Of a DNA stretch of 64,000 nucleotides, positions 37,302 through 45,628 are shown piece by piece; position 1 is the first letter of the stretch; each line of letters opens with the position of its first letter. The notes below the pieces were generated by a model. The model worked only from the letters and a program-made list of their open reading frames with translations. It searched no databases and was not told the DNA's origin. Source of the stretch: DASQHL01 sp963843685 (lineage in GTDB: Bacteria; Chloroflexota; Dehalococcoidia; DSTF01; JACRBR01); contig CAWJLO010000006.1 in the NCBI GenBank assembly GCA_963843685.1, positions 1 through 64,000 of the forward strand. The letters are read 5' to 3'. The position numbers and the translations under genes are program-made.

Positions 37302-39416
37302 TTACGCCGCCAGCCGCTCCACTTCGTCAGCCAGCAGCGGCAGCGCCCCCCGCTCGTACAACCGCACCAGCGCATCCACGACCTTCGGGTTGAACTGCAC
37401 GCCCCGGCACCGCACCACTTCGTCCACGGCCTCGCGCACAGGCCGCCCCGCCCGGTACGGCCGGTCCTGCACCATCGCGTCGAACGCGTCCGCCACCGTG
37501 ACGATCGTCACTTCCTCCGGGATCGCCTCACCCTGCAACCCGTCCGGATAGCCGCGCCCGTCCCACCGCTCGTGGTGCCACCGCGCGACCTTCCCCGCCA
37601 GCTCGAACCCGTCCCGAGCCCGCAGGAACTCCGCGCCCCACACGCTGTGCTGCTTCATCACGTCCCACATCCGCGTCACTTCCCAGTCGTCGCTGTCGAA
37701 GCGCACCGGGCTCGACAGGATGCTGTCCGGCACGCTGATCTTGCCGATGTCATGCAGCGTTGCCGCCAGCCCCAGCTCGCGCACGCGTTCCTCGTCGTAC
37801 CCCAACTCCGTCGCGATCGCCTCCGCCAGCGCGCGGATGCTCTCGAGGTGCAGACCCGTCGCGTGGTCGTGCGCCTCCGCCGCGGCCGCCAGCATCATCA
37901 CCGTCTCCGCCTGCGCCCCGGACAGCCGCTCCGTCGCCCGTTGCAGCCCGTCGACCAGCGTCGCCATCCGCACGATCGCCGTCACCTGGTTCGCCACGGC
38001 CGCCAGGAACTGCGCATCTCGCGGGTCGAACGCCGCCCCCGCCTTCCGCGCCACCGCGACCTGGCCGATCAGCTCGCCCTCCCACAACATCGGTGCGATC
38101 ACGGCCGAGTGCAGCCCGGCCGCTCCCAGCACGGCGCGCTCGCCATCAGTGAGTCGCGGATCGGACGAGAGGTCCTCCAGGATGATCGGTCGCCGCGTCG
38201 TCCGCAGGATCGTCGTGATTTCACGCTCTTCCACATGCTGGATGCGCTGCTCGGCTGCCCATTGCTCGGTGAGCGCGTCCGTCGCGCCTTCGTTGAGCGC
38301 GCTCTGCGCCGAGTCACCGCTCGCTCGCGTGATCTGGCAGTCCACTGCGTCGTATCCGGTCCCGGTCGACAGTCGCGCCGCCACGAGCTTCAGCTTCTCC
38401 TCCAGCTGCCCCGGCGACGTCAGCAGCGGCACGAGATCCGCGATCATGCTCGACACCCGGTCGTCCAGCCGCCGCGCCACCTCACCCGCTTCGAGCGCGC
38501 GCTTCGACTTCGCGGCGTACATCGCGCTGTCGGCCGCCCGGATCAGATCGACCAGGGTCACCGCTTCCTCCGGGTACACCGCCACGCCGATGCTCACAGG
38601 CAGGCGGATCGTCGCGCTCGTCGCGTCGTCGACCACGCTCGCCTCCCGGATAGCCTCGGTGGCCCCCAGCACGTACGCCTCCGCGCACGCGCGGTCCGCC
38701 GCCGGCAGCACCACCAGGAACTCGTCCCCGCCGTACCGCCCGACGATCGCCCCGTCGCCCGTCAGCGCGTTCGCGACCGTCCGCAGCACCGCATCGCCCG
38801 AAAGGTGCCCGTACGTGTCGTTGACCGCCTTCATGCCGTCCACGTCCACCATCGCCACCGAGCACACCGCGCTCCGCCGCCGCAGCTCTTGCTCCAGCTC
38901 AGCGATGATCGCCCCGTGGTTCAGCACGCCCGTCAGCGGATCGCGCCGCGCCTGCTCCACCAGCGACCGCATGGCGCGGATGCGCTCCGTCACGTCCGTG
39001 GCCACGCCCACCATCCCGCTGACGCTCCCTCCCTCGTCGAAGGTGGGGATGAACGTCGTCTCGAACACGAGGTCGCCGACCTCCGTCATGCCGGTGAACC
39101 CCTCGCCCGCCAGCACGCGTGTGATCTTCTCCACCACGTCCGGTTCGCCGCCATACACGTCGAACACCGACCGCCCGACGACCTCGCCCGGCTTCAGTCC
39201 CAGGGGCTCCAGCCCCTTGCCCTCTGACAGCGTGAAGATCCCCGCGGTGTTGATCGAGAACAGCACGATCGGCGCGTGCGCGACGACCGCCCGCAGCCGG
39301 CCCTCGCTCGTGTGTAACGCCGAAATGTCCGCCGGCGGACGCGCGTCCCAGCCCTTTTGCGCCTTGAACGCACGCCTGCGCGCGGGCTCGCCCGGTCCGT
39401 TCCGCTTCGCAACCAT
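37302..39416 (-). CDS. PAS-GGDEF-GAF-HD-GYP cyclic di-GMP turnover protein
   Basis: A 704-residue signalling protein without membrane segments. It contains a PAS domain (about 35-150), a GGDEF cyclase domain with intact YGGDEF, a GAF domain (about 350-500) and a HD-GYP phosphodiesterase domain with LHDIGK and HHERWDGRGYPDG. The cyclase and phosphodiesterase sites both look complete, so the protein may both make and degrade c-di-GMP, or one site may be regulatory. It is monocistronic. It lies next to the giant surface protein gene, a typical target of c-di-GMP control, although this link is inferred only from position. Confidence 0.92.
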   Translation of the reverse strand: MVAKRNGPGEPARRRAFKAQKGWDARPPADISALHTSEGRLRAVVAHAPIVLFSINTAGIFTLSEGKGLEPLGLKPGEVVGRSVFDVYGGEPDVVEKITRVLAGEGFTGMTEVGDLVFETTFIPTFDEGGSVSGMVGVATDVTERIRAMRSLVEQARRDPLTGVLNHGAIIAELEQELRRRSAVCSVAMVDVDGMKAVNDTYGHLSGDAVLRTVANALTGDGAIVGRYGGDEFLVVLPAADRACAEAYVLGATEAIREASVVDDATSATIRLPVSIGVAVYPEEAVTLVDLIRAADSAMYAAKSKRALEAGEVARRLDDRVSSMIADLVPLLTSPGQLEEKLKLVAARLSTGTGYDAVDCQITRASGDSAQSALNEGATDALTEQWAAEQRIQHVEEREITTILRTTRRPIILEDLSSDPRLTDGERAVLGAAGLHSAVIAPMLWEGELIGQVAVARKAGAAFDPRDAQFLAAVANQVTAIVRMATLVDGLQRATERLSGAQAETVMMLAAAAEAHDHATGLHLESIRALAEAIATELGYDEERVRELGLAATLHDIGKISVPDSILSSPVRFDSDDWEVTRMWDVMKQHSVWGAEFLRARDGFELAGKVARWHHERWDGRGYPDGLQGEAIPEEVTIVTVADAFDAMVQDRPYRAGRPVREAVDEVVRCRGVQFNPKVVDALVRLYERGALPLLADEVERLAA

Positions 39417-39881
39417 CAGCGCCTCGCAAGCGACGACCCCCCGGCCTCTTCGACATCGGCCGCCCGGTGGTCACTCCGCTCACCTGCGATTGTCGGCACG
39501 GATCGCATCCGCAAATAGAAGGGCCATACCCAACCAGCCCATCTGCATCGGCCCATCAGCCGCGATGCTCCGCATCCCCTAAGGGCGCCCCTGATCGCCG
39601 CGTCGACGCCCTCAAACCGACTGGACCGTGAATGCCCCTAACTCGCACACCCGCCCCGGTGACATCAAGTGACATCTCGCCCTTGGAGATCCGTGCTCGC
39701 CGGAGTACCCTCGCCTCATGTCCCGCATCAGGCCCGCCGGCCATCTCGCCGCATCACGACGCAACGGGACCGCCAGCGCAAGACACGAAAAGTGCCAAAC
39801 GAATGTAATCGGTCAACTAGTGAATCTCCGACCCCGCATAACACGGTCAAGTAACCACCGCCGACGGACAAGGACCACCAC
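39417..39881. other. 465-base intergenic region between divergent genes
   Basis: No coding sequence recognised. It separates the c-di-GMP gene (minus) and birA (plus), so it must hold promoters for both, but no consensus pair stands out. A direct repeat GTGACATC-AA-GTGACATC lies at 39659-39676. GC content falls toward birA. Confidence 0.5.
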
Positions 39882-40658
39882 ATGCCCTCATTCGAGCTGA
39901 CCCGCTTCAACTCCCTCCTCAAGACCGAAGACTTCGGCCACAACCTCATCTACGAGCCCTCCGTCGGCTCCACGATGGACCTCGCGCGCGAAGCCGCCGC
40001 CCACGGCGCGCCCGAAGGCACCCTCGCCCTCGCCGACGAGCAGACCGCCGGCCGCGGCCGCCTGGGCCGCTCCTGGGTCACGCCTCCCGGCACGAACCTC
40101 GCATCCACACTCATCCTCCGCCCGCCCGCCTCCCTCGTCCGCGACGTCGCCATGATCGCCCCGCTCGCCATCTGCCACGCCGTGCAGGACGTCACCGGCA
40201 TCCGGCCAGACATCAAGTGGCCCAACGACGTCCTCGTCGGCAACAAGAAGCTCGCCGGCGTGCTCATGGAGTCGGAGTTCACCGACCAGCAGCAGCCGTG
40301 CGTCCTCGTCGGCGCCGGCATCAACGTCAACTTCGACCCGCGTGAGCACGAGGAGATCCGCGACATCGCCACCAGCATCCGCGCGGAGACCGGCCGCGAC
40401 GGCGACCGCGAGGCGCTCCTCGCCGCCTACCTGCTCCACATTGAGCAGATCTACTTCGCGGCGAAGAGCGGCGAGTCGCCGTTCGAACGCTGGCGCGAAC
40501 GTCTCGCCACGCTTGGCCAGCCCGTGACGGCGACGTGGACCGGTGGCGTCACCGACGGCGTCGCGGAGGACGTAACGGACGACGGCGCGCTCGTCATCCG
40601 CACCGCCGATGGCCTCGCCATCACCGTGCAGGCTGCCGATGTCACGCTGCGCGCATGA
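39882..40658 (+). CDS. birA: Biotin--[acetyl-CoA-carboxylase] ligase
   Basis: This 258-residue enzyme attaches biotin to the biotin carboxyl carrier domain of acyl-CoA carboxylases. The catalytic domain starts near residue 24 with YEPSVGSTMDLAREAA and has the biotinyl-AMP loop AGRGRLGRSW and KWPNDVLVGNKKLAGVLME. A short C-terminal domain follows. There is no N-terminal helix-turn-helix, so this is the class I, non-regulatory form. ATG 39882 directly precedes the domain. Confidence 0.93.
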   Translation: MPSFELTRFNSLLKTEDFGHNLIYEPSVGSTMDLAREAAAHGAPEGTLALADEQTAGRGRLGRSWVTPPGTNLASTLILRPPASLVRDVAMIAPLAICHAVQDVTGIRPDIKWPNDVLVGNKKLAGVLMESEFTDQQQPCVLVGAGINVNFDPREHEEIRDIATSIRAETGRDGDREALLAAYLLHIEQIYFAAKSGESPFERWRERLATLGQPVTATWTGGVTDGVAEDVTDDGALVIRTADGLAITVQAADVTLRA

Positions 40659-40672
40659 GAATCGCACAAGGT

Positions 40673-40702
40673 TTGCGGCGCTGTGGAGCGGTTTGCTACC
40701 TT
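40673..40702 (+). promoter_or_regulatory. Possible promoter of the cold-shock gene
   Basis: TTGCGG (40673-40678) and TACCTT (40697-40702) with 18 bases between. It would produce a leader of about 115 nucleotides, a common trait of cold-shock genes. Only a moderate match. Confidence 0.35.
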
Positions 40703-40822
40703 CGAATCACAGCCCGCTCCGCGAAGTCTCCTGCCGCCGTACACAGATGAAGGCGCTCTCGACGACCAACCGGAACCGAGGCCGTCATCTACACACTGTT
40801 GTTCGGCGAAGGGAGGAAGCAG

Positions 40823-41038
40823 GTGACGAAGGGACAGATTCAGCGACTGGTCCGCGACCGCGGCTTCGGGTTCATCCGGCCGGAGGGCGCCACGGAAGAC
40901 ATCTTCTTCCACACGTCGGCGCTCCAGGGCGCCATCTTCGATCAGCTCAACGAGGGACAGAGCGTGGAGTTCGACAAGGAAGCCGACCCGCGCGACCCGA
41001 AGCGCAGCCGGGCGATCAACATCCGCGTCGTCGCCTGA
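40823..41038 (+). CDS. Cold-shock domain protein
   Basis: A 71-residue single-stranded nucleic-acid-binding protein with RNP1-like RGFGFIRP and RNP2-like DIFFHTSAL motifs in a five-stranded OB fold. The GTG at 40823 with GGGAGG 7 bases upstream is a better start than the upstream TTG 40799, which would add eight residues. It acts as an RNA chaperone. A weak hairpin, CGTCGCC (41029-41035)/GGCGACG (41047-41053), overlaps the stop codon and may end transcription. Confidence 0.9.
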   Translation: MTKGQIQRLVRDRGFGFIRPEGATEDIFFHTSALQGAIFDQLNEGQSVEFDKEADPRDPKRSRAINIRVVA

Positions 41039-41057
41039 CCCGTATCGGCGACGCGCG

Positions 41058-42329
41058 TCAGATCTGGCGCAGCCGCTTGCTCGTCACGCCGATGATCAGC
41101 ACGATCGTCGCCGCGAGTCCGGTGAAGCACGCCACCGTCGCCTGCGCGCCGAAGACGTCGATCAGCGCGCCCATCAGCAGCGCGCTGAACGGCGTCAGGC
41201 TGCCGACCATCACGTAAAGCGACATCACGCGGCCGCGGTACTCGTCGTCGACGATGAGCTGGATCATCACCTGGTTGAACATCAGGTACGTGGAGTTCGC
41301 GATGCCCGCGATCACCAGGAAGCTGAACGAGAGCGCGTAGACGTTCGAGAGCGCGAACGCCGTCACCAGCGCCATGTACACGAACGTCGTCCAGACGAGG
41401 ATCTGGCCGCGCTTCTTCAGCCCCGTGAGGTTCGCCGCCATCAGTGCGCCGATGATCGACCCGTACCCAACCGCCGACGCCAGGAATCCGAAGCCGACCG
41501 ACCCCACGTGCAGCACGTCCTTTGCGAAGACGGGGATGAACTGCACGTACGGATACACGAGCAGGCTGGGCAGCCCCGCCATGATGATCAGCAGCCGCAC
41601 GTCGGCGTGCGAGCGCGCGTACGTGAAGCCGTCGCCCATCGCGCGAAAGACCGACGCGGTCTCGCGAATCGCCGGCGTTCCCGTCGTCTTGATGCGCGAG
41701 GTCGCGAACACGGAGAAGCAGTACGCCCCCGCCTGCACCAGGAACGCCGCCTGCACGCCGAACGCGCCGATCAGGCCGCCGCCGATCGCCGGCCCGGCGA
41801 TACGCATCGTGTTCGCCCCGAGCGAGTTCACGGCGATCGCATTCGGAAGGTCCTCCGCGCCGACGACGTCGTAGATCATCACCTGCCGCGCCGGCTGGTT
41901 GATGCTCTCCGCGAAGCCGTCGAGCGTCGCCGTGACGTAGAGCATCCAGACGCTGATCGAGTCCGTCATGATCAGCACCGCGAGCGAAACCGCCGTCGTC
42001 GCGCCCAGGCTCGTCATCACCATCAGCACGGTCCGCCGGCTGAAGCGATCGGTGATCGTCCCGGCGATCGGCGACACGAGGATCGACGTGACGCCGCGCG
42101 TGAACCCGACGGCGCCCACCTGGAACGGCGAGTTCGTCAGGTCGAAGATCAGCCAGCCCTGGGCGACGAACTGCACCCACTGGCCCAGCATCGTGCCGAC
42201 CGTGCCCGCCCACAGCACGCGGAAGTCCGGGTACTTGCGAAGCGAGTAGAAGGTGCGCGAGCCAACGCCGAGTAGGCCGCGCGATACGTCGGGCGCCGTG
42301 ACCGGCGGGTTTGGCAGCGGTGTCGACAC
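41058..42329 (-). CDS. MFS transporter (EntS/MFS_3-like exporter)
   Basis: A 423-residue membrane protein with about 12 hydrophobic helices and the MFS_3/EntS pattern: FRVLWAGTVGTMLGQWVQ at helix 1, the loop GTITDRFSRRTVLM between helices 2 and 3, and SINQPARQVMIYDVVG. This branch holds siderophore and drug exporters; the substrate here cannot be told. It starts with GTG 42329. Confidence 0.88.
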   Translation of the reverse strand: MSTPLPNPPVTAPDVSRGLLGVGSRTFYSLRKYPDFRVLWAGTVGTMLGQWVQFVAQGWLIFDLTNSPFQVGAVGFTRGVTSILVSPIAGTITDRFSRRTVLMVMTSLGATTAVSLAVLIMTDSISVWMLYVTATLDGFAESINQPARQVMIYDVVGAEDLPNAIAVNSLGANTMRIAGPAIGGGLIGAFGVQAAFLVQAGAYCFSVFATSRIKTTGTPAIRETASVFRAMGDGFTYARSHADVRLLIIMAGLPSLLVYPYVQFIPVFAKDVLHVGSVGFGFLASAVGYGSIIGALMAANLTGLKKRGQILVWTTFVYMALVTAFALSNVYALSFSFLVIAGIANSTYLMFNQVMIQLIVDDEYRGRVMSLYVMVGSLTPFSALLMGALIDVFGAQATVACFTGLAATIVLIIGVTSKRLRQI

Positions 42330-42429
42330 GTGTGGCCTGGCGTCTTGCTTAAGGTTCTCGGGGGTGCGGTCTCAAGGACGCGTTATCGTACCCGACGCCC
42401 ACGCTCCGGTGAAGGCGGACCCGCGACGG

Positions 42430-43290
42430 TCACTCTCCGTGCGGACGAGGACGCTCGCCGTAGTCGCCGAACGGCGCGTCGCGCCGCCGGACGGCCTCGC
42501 GGAATCCGTCTTTCATCGCCATGTCGCGCCAGGCGATCCCCTCCGGCGTGTGCCGCGCGATGCCGTCGAACACCGTGCCCAGCATCTGCGTCGTCCGCAG
42601 TCCCATGTTCTCGTACGCCTGGTTCACCAGCAGCTTGCTCATCACCAACTGGTTCAGCGGGATCGTCGCCAGCTTCTGCGCCATCGATTCGGCCTCGGCC
42701 GCGAGCGCCTCTACGGGCACGGCGCGCGACACGAGCCCTAGCCGCTCAGCCTCGAGCCCCGTCAGCGACTGGCCGCTCAGCATCAGGCGCTTGGCGTGCT
42801 CCAGCCCCAGCCGGTAGACCCACATCATCGTCGTCGGCTCGCCCCACACCCGCGCCGGCGGGTAGCCGATCGAGGCGTCCTCGGCCATGTAGATGAGGTC
42901 GCTGCAGAGCGCCAGGTCGGTGCCGCCGCCCACGCACCATCCGTGCACCTGCGCGATCACGGGCTTCGGGCTCTCCCACAGCGACATGTAGGCGCGGACG
43001 TTCCGCGACATGCCCAGGTAGTCGCGCACAGGGTCCCACTGCCCGGACATGGCCCGCTGGTTGGCGTCCTCGGCCCTGGTCCCCCAGTCCAGGTCGTATC
43101 CGGCGCAGAACGCCCTGCCGGAGCCGCTGAGGATCATCACCCGGACGTCCGGGTCCTCGTTCGCCGCGGCCACGGCGCTACGCAGGTCCGCCACGAGCTG
43201 CGTGTTAATCGCGTTCAGGCGCTCGGGCCGGTTCAACGTGATGCGGGCAATCCCGGCAGCCGCGCTGTATTCAATAGCCTCCAGATTCAT
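42430..43290 (-). CDS. Enoyl-CoA hydratase/isomerase family protein
   Basis: A 286-residue crotonase-fold protein. It has the N-terminal GIARITLNRPERLNAIN, the oxyanion-hole strand SGSGRAFCAGYDLDWG and the second oxyanion loop AQVHGWCVGGGTDLALCSD. The hydratase glutamates are not clearly conserved, so isomerase, hydrolase or another crotonase activity is possible. ATG 43290 has a GAGGA ribosome site. Divergent from the DEAD-box helicase gene. Confidence 0.9.
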   Translation of the reverse strand: MNLEAIEYSAAAGIARITLNRPERLNAINTQLVADLRSAVAAANEDPDVRVMILSGSGRAFCAGYDLDWGTRAEDANQRAMSGQWDPVRDYLGMSRNVRAYMSLWESPKPVIAQVHGWCVGGGTDLALCSDLIYMAEDASIGYPPARVWGEPTTMMWVYRLGLEHAKRLMLSGQSLTGLEAERLGLVSRAVPVEALAAEAESMAQKLATIPLNQLVMSKLLVNQAYENMGLRTTQMLGTVFDGIARHTPEGIAWRDMAMKDGFREAVRRRDAPFGDYGERPRPHGE

Positions 43291-43363
43291 CTCTCATCCT
43301 CTTATGACAACTCGCCGCGATCGGCTCCCTGCGCCACTCCAGAATCCGCGGCGGTTCCCCGAT

Positions 43364-43393
43364 TTGCCAGCGCTGGCAGCGGGGCCGTACACT
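43364..43393 (+). promoter_or_regulatory. Promoter of the DEAD-box helicase with overlapping palindrome
   Basis: TTGCCA (43364-43369) and TACACT (43388-43393) with 18 bases between. A perfect 14-base palindrome TGCCAGCGCTGGCA (43365-43378) covers the -35 and could be an operator. Confidence 0.5.
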
Positions 43394-43508
43394 CTTTACA
43401 TAGAGACACAGATCTTCAGTAAGCGTCCGCTGCGATTGAAACTCCCCTCACACGGTTCTGACATTCGCACTGGTCGTCGAGAAGACTACTTCGACGAAAG
43501 GTACCCGT

Positions 43509-44726
43509 TTGTCATCGTTCCGTGAATTCCCACTTCGACCTTCCAGCATGAAGGCCCTCGAAGCAATGCAGATAGAGACGCCGACCGAGATCCAGGCCGC
43601 GTCGATCCCCCACCTGCTGGCCGGCAGCGACGTCATCGGCCAGGCCTACACCGGCTCCGGCAAGACCCTGGCCTTCAGCCTCCCGCTCATGGAGCGCATC
43701 GACGTCAACAACAAGTGGCTACAGGCGCTGATCCTCGTACCCACCCGCGAGCTGGCCCAGCAGGTCGGCGGCGTCATCGAGAAGCTGACGAAGGGCGCCG
43801 GCATCCGTTCGACGCTGATCTTCGGCGGCCGCGCGTTCGGGCCGCAGCAAGACGCCATCTACGCCGGCGCACAGGTCGTCGTCGGCACGCCCGGGCGCGT
43901 GCTGGATCACCTCAACCGCGGCACGATGCGGCTGGACGGCGTCACGTTCCTCGTGCTCGACGAGGCCGACGAGATGCTCGACCGCGGATTCGCCCCCGAC
44001 GTGGAGCGCATCCTTTCGCAGACGAACACCGAGCGCCAGACGGCGCTCTTTTCGGCTACGACGCCGGAGTGGGTGCACAAGGTCTCGCAGAAGTACCTCA
44101 AGGACCCGGTTGTCATCGAGACGGCGCGCGGCGAGGACGAGCCGGGCCCCGACATCGACCACGTGGTGTATGAGGTGTGGCGCGAGGACAAGCTGAGCGT
44201 CCTCGTGAAGCTCCTCGACGAGCCCACGGAGGGTGCGACGCTCGTGTTCGGCCGCACGAAGCACGGCGTCCGCAGCCTCGGCATCAAGCTGGAGCGCATG
44301 GGCTACGGCGTCGACGTCCTGCAAGGCAACCTGAGCCAGGGCCAGCGCGACCGTGTGATCGAGAAGTTCCGCGCCGGCAAGACGCCCATCCTCCTCGCCA
44401 CGAACGTCGCGGCGCGCGGGCTGGACGTACTTCACGTAACGCGCGTCATCAACTACGAGCTACCCGAAACGCATGAGCTCTTCACCCACCGCGTCGGCCG
44501 CACCGGCCGCATGGGCCGCTCCGGCCGCGCCATCACCATTCTCGGCCCGGCCGACCTGCCCAAGTGGCGCGAGATCGAGCGCGGGCTCGGCCGGCAGCTG
44601 CCGCGGATCTCGCCCGACGGCGAGGAGATCAAGGTCGCACCGCCACGCCCGAGTGGCGCCGCCCGGCCGCGCACCGCAGGCTTCGGATCGAGGCGCCGCC
44701 GCCCCGCCTTCAGCGCTCGGCGATAA
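43509..44726 (+). CDS. DEAD-box ATP-dependent RNA helicase
   Basis: This 405-residue helicase has the Q motif region (ALEAMQIETPTEIQAASIP) and AYTGSGKT (motif I). PTRELA (Ia), DEAD (II) and SAT (III) follow, and ARGLD and HRVGRTGR complete the C-terminal RecA domain. It probably unwinds structured RNA, for example in ribosome assembly or mRNA decay at low temperature. The start is TTG 43509 with GAAAGG 9 bases upstream, because no earlier ATG/GTG fits the Q-motif distance. The C-terminal tail is short and basic. Confidence 0.93.
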   Translation: MSSFREFPLRPSSMKALEAMQIETPTEIQAASIPHLLAGSDVIGQAYTGSGKTLAFSLPLMERIDVNNKWLQALILVPTRELAQQVGGVIEKLTKGAGIRSTLIFGGRAFGPQQDAIYAGAQVVVGTPGRVLDHLNRGTMRLDGVTFLVLDEADEMLDRGFAPDVERILSQTNTERQTALFSATTPEWVHKVSQKYLKDPVVIETARGEDEPGPDIDHVVYEVWREDKLSVLVKLLDEPTEGATLVFGRTKHGVRSLGIKLERMGYGVDVLQGNLSQGQRDRVIEKFRAGKTPILLATNVAARGLDVLHVTRVINYELPETHELFTHRVGRTGRMGRSGRAITILGPADLPKWREIERGLGRQLPRISPDGEEIKVAPPRPSGAARPRTAGFGSRRRRPAFSARR

Positions 44727-44771
44727 CCGGCGGGTAGCCACTCGTTCGACCACAACGCCAGACACAGTTAC

Positions 44772-44798
44772 GATGGCCTCCCATCGAAGGAGGCCATC
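44772..44798 (+). promoter_or_regulatory. Hairpin over the ribosome-binding site of the enoyl-CoA hydratase gene
   Basis: GATGGCCTCC (44772-44781) and GGAGGCCATC (44789-44798) form a perfect 10-bp stem with a 7-base loop. The second arm contains the Shine-Dalgarno GGAGG, 8 bases before ATG 44802. It could block translation or act as a terminator of the helicase gene. Confidence 0.6.
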
Positions 44799-44801
44799 GT
44801 C

Positions 44802-45605
44802 ATGCCCTACACTCACACGCTCTTCGAGGTGGACCGGGAAGCGCACGTCGCGACGGTGACGCTGAACAAGCCGGAGCGACTGAACGCGATCGACGCTGAC
44901 GACGCACGCGATATTCTCGCGATCTGCAATGAGATCCAGGACGACGCCGACGTCTGGGTGGCGATCTGGACCGGCGCCGGCAAGGGGTTCTGCTCAGGCG
45001 CAGACGTCGGGCGCGGGCCGCGGCCTTCCAACGCGGATGCCGACCTGAATCAGTTACTCGATGAGGGAAGTTGGGTGGCGCGCCAGGGTGAGGCGCTCTA
45101 CCGCATTGACAAGCCAATGATCGCGGCCGTGAACGGCGTCGCGGCCGGAGCGGGGTTCGCGCTGGCGCTGTGTTGCGACGTGCGCATCGGCAGCGCGGCG
45201 GCACGATTCACCACGGTGTTCCAGGAGCGCAACCTGCCCCCGGAAGGCGGGATGTCGTACCTGCTGCCTCGCGTCGTCGGGGTGAGCCGCGCCCTGGACC
45301 TGTCGCTGACGAGTCGGCGCGTAGATGCGGATGAGGCGCTGCGCATAGGACTGCTGGACCGCGTGGTGCCGGCGGAGCGGCTGATGGAGGAAGCGCGATC
45401 GTACGCCGCGTCCATCTGCGCGCTGCCCCCGAGCGCCGTCCGCGTCTCGAAGCGGGCAATCCGGCGCGCATTGGACTCGACGTTCTCGGAGGCGACCCGC
45501 TACGAGTCGCAGATGGGCGGACTGGCCCGACGGGCGCGGGCAGACAGCGAGGAGTCGCTGCGGTCGTTCGCCGAGAAGCGCAAGCCGAAGTACGTGGGGC
45601 GCTAG
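44802..45605 (+). CDS. Enoyl-CoA hydratase/isomerase family protein
   Basis: A 267-residue crotonase-fold protein. It has VATVTLNKPERLNAID at the N terminus, the first oxyanion strand GAGKGFCSGADVG and the second loop NGVAAGAGFALALCCDVRI. The position of one catalytic glutamate is seen in FQERNLPPEGGMSYLLPR. It is not closely similar to the one at 42430. Acts on enoyl-CoA in beta-oxidation or a degradation pathway. Its ribosome site is buried in a hairpin (see separate entry). Followed by the Tat-exported glycosidase-like gene. Confidence 0.92.
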   Translation: MPYTHTLFEVDREAHVATVTLNKPERLNAIDADDARDILAICNEIQDDADVWVAIWTGAGKGFCSGADVGRGPRPSNADADLNQLLDEGSWVARQGEALYRIDKPMIAAVNGVAAGAGFALALCCDVRIGSAAARFTTVFQERNLPPEGGMSYLLPRVVGVSRALDLSLTSRRVDADEALRIGLLDRVVPAERLMEEARSYAASICALPPSAVRVSKRAIRRALDSTFSEATRYESQMGGLARRARADSEESLRSFAEKRKPKYVGR

Positions 45606-45628
45606 GATCAGTGGCACTGCCGAGAGCG

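Noticed and set aside
39659..39676. Direct repeat GTGACATC-AA-GTGACATC as a CRISPR or iteron seed
   Set aside because: Only two copies with a two-base gap; no further repeats or associated genes.
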